5,976 nucleotides of DNA, taken from an uncultured Ruminococcus sp. (GTDB lineage: Bacteria > Bacillota > Clostridia > Oscillospirales > Ruminococcaceae). The stretch is from the NCBI GenBank assembly GCA_946612185.1, contig CAMOEP010000156.1, forward strand, positions 1 through 5,976. The letters are read 5' to 3'. The notes under the pieces were generated by a model. The model was not told the origin of the DNA, ran no database searches, and saw only the letters and a program-made list of their open reading frames with translations. A program made the translations under genes and the position numbers. Shown one piece after another: positions 4,760 through 5,976 of the stretch (position 1 is the stretch's first letter; every line of letters begins with the position of its first letter).

Positions 4760-5976
4760 ATGGCTAAGAATAAAGATAAAACCAGCGCTCGTCATGCGAC
4801 ACCTTATGTGCTTGCTGGTATCCTCCTTGCGTTCGTAACTATCATCAATATGATCCAGGTAGGATATATGTATCAAAACATCATGGGAATAAATCAGCAG
4901 ACTTCCCGTACAATGAACAGCCTGAACCGAGTATCAGGTGAACTTTCCCACGTTAACGAGGATATCCTCCGTATCATGGGTAACGTTGGTGATAACAGCG
5001 TATCCGGTCAGGATATCGGCGTACATATGGGTAATATGTTTGCTGCTATGGGTCAGTTTGAGGCTCTCAGTATGGATCAGCTTTCTGATTCGGCTCAGAA
5101 GCGTTATAAATACGCTAAGACTATGATCCAGGCTTACTCTACTGCTCTTGACGCTATGAAAGAAGCTCAGGCTGCCGGTCTTCAGGCTGGTCAGGGTCGT
5201 ATGGACCAGAGAAGTGCTTCAAAGCTGAGAGCTATGTATACTCAGAACATTTACCCCCTTCAGGTAACATCTTCTGAGATGGTTGTTGCTACTATCAACA
5301 TCACTTCAATTGAAGCTCAGAAACAGCAGGCACAGGCTAACAAGGTTTTCGTCGCTATCGAGATCATCATGTTCATTATTATGACCCTCGGTGAGATCGC
5401 TATCTGGGCTATCGCTAAGTACGCTATCAGATCCAGACGTGAGATCGAGGAAAAGGAAAAGAACCTTGCCGAGGTCGATGCTCGTTTGAAGAATACACGT
5501 CAGAAGGCAAGCGATATGGCTGTTACAAATATCCTTACAGGTATGAAGAACCGCTACGCTCTTGACACTGATCTGGGTGACAGACTTGAGAGCGACCGCT
5601 TCAATATCGCTGTATTCGATCTGGATAACTTCCGCAGCATCAACGATACTTACGGCTATGACTTCGGTGACGAGTACCTGGCTGCTATCGCTGAGAAGCT
5701 CAAGGAAGAATTCAGCGACATCGCTGAGATCTACAACATCACTGGTAACGAGTTCTGCTTCGTATTCAACAGAGATGTTACTGAGAGCCAGGCTATGAGA
5801 TATATCCAGGATATCCAGAACGTTATGAGCGCTCCTTATAACGTACTCAATCTGACAGTTCAGCTTCCCGTTTCCGGCGCTGTTTACCACTACCTCGCAG
5901 GCGACTGCCTGAACGTAAACTCACTGCTCGTTAAGCTTGATACAACCATGAGAATGGCTAAGATGAACGGCGGTAA
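4760..5976 (+). CDS. Membrane-anchored GGDEF-domain protein with extracytoplasmic helical sensor (partial, runs off window end)
   Basis: The frame starts at ATG 4760, 9 bases after AGGAGG (4745-4750), and is open for 405 codons to the window edge; no stop is reached. TM1 is about residues 15-38. Residues 39-195 are extracytoplasmic, Gln/Ala/Met-rich and apparently all-helical, reminiscent of four-helix-bundle chemoreceptor sensors. TM2 is about 196-218, followed by a charged coiled coil (222-252) and a GGDEF domain from about 253. The domain keeps NILTGMKNRYAL, the FDLDNF metal aspartate D287, N295 in INDTYG, and GDEYL. The signature loop reads TGNEF (328-332) instead of GG(D/E)EF. The third position, which coordinates metal in active cyclases such as PleD, is N330, so diguanylate cyclase activity is doubtful; GTP binding or a signalling role through partners remains possible. 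The I-site RxxD five residues before the signature is not present. Codon use is strongly GCT/GGT/ATC-biased like the preceding gene. Likely partner: the binding protein encoded 17 bases upstream. Confidence 0.85.
   Translation, partial: MAKNKDKTSARHATPYVLAGILLAFVTIINMIQVGYMYQNIMGINQQTSRTMNSLNRVSGELSHVNEDILRIMGNVGDNSVSGQDIGVHMGNMFAAMGQFEALSMDQLSDSAQKRYKYAKTMIQAYSTALDAMKEAQAAGLQAGQGRMDQRSASKLRAMYTQNIYPLQVTSSEMVVATINITSIEAQKQQAQANKVFVAIEIIMFIIMTLGEIAIWAIAKYAIRSRREIEEKEKNLAEVDARLKNTRQKASDMAVTNILTGMKNRYALDTDLGDRLESDRFNIAVFDLDNFRSINDTYGYDFGDEYLAAIAEKLKEEFSDIAEIYNITGNEFCFVFNRDVTESQAMRYIQDIQNVMSAPYNVLNLTVQLPVSGAVYHYLAGDCLNVNSLLVKLDTTMRMAKMNGG

Noticed and set aside
5306..5890. Minus-strand 194-codon open frame
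   Set aside because: It is a shadow of the GGDEF gene; its Ser/Val/Asp-rich repetitive translation is the complement of the GCT/GAT-rich + strand.
1..5976. CRISPR array, tRNA/rRNA genes, insertion sequences
   Set aside because: No regularly spaced repeats, cloverleaf-like segments, rRNA signatures, transposase frames or terminal inverted repeats were seen.

Overview
This window looks like a chromosomal segment from a Gram-positive, moderate-GC gut or rumen Clostridia, most likely of the Ruminococcus type. The evidence is two lipoprotein signal peptides, strong GGAGG-type ribosome sites, sigma-A promoters with extended -10 elements, a clostridial-style glutamine synthetase family gene followed by an ANTAR regulator, and a diguanylate-cyclase-like membrane protein. 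The genus is an inference from gene style, not a database match. All genes lie on the + strand.

Layout. (1) 1-224: a GC-rich intergenic stretch with a perfect hairpin, then a strong promoter. (2) 225-1328: a secreted lipoprotein with a transglutaminase-like domain and an intact Cys-His-Asp triad. (3) 1399-2682: a glutamine synthetase family protein, transcribed from a promoter that overlaps the end of the previous gene. It keeps the GSI fold motifs and substrate arginines but appears to have lost several metal ligands and the catalytic flap glutamate. (4) 2695-3231: an ANTAR-domain RNA-binding regulator with a degenerate receiver domain, 12 bases downstream and almost certainly co-transcribed. 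(5) 3232-3596: 365 bases without a gene. The first part is AT-rich and ends in a promoter; the second part is a leader of about 210 nt with several nested and competing inverted repeats. (6) 3597-4742: a lipid-anchored sugar-type periplasmic-binding protein. (7) 4760 to the window edge: a two-TM membrane protein with an extracytoplasmic helical sensor and a C-terminal GGDEF domain whose signature reads TGNEF; it is cut by the window end.

How the genes may work together. Genes 3 and 4 form a nitrogen-type module resembling the known clostridial glnA-nitR pairing, but both partners look like signalling or regulatory derivatives: a GS without its catalytic set and a receiver without its phospho-aspartate. 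Genes 6 and 7 form a second two-gene module in which a surface-tethered binding protein could hand its ligand state to the extracellular domain of a membrane GGDEF protein. This module sits behind a long structured leader that may itself be regulatory. Three of the proteins therefore carry substituted active-site residues, which suggests sensing rather than catalysis. This is inference and can be tested by alignment.

All three promoters share the same architecture: TTG-type -35, 17-bp spacer, and TGTGR immediately before TAWAAT.
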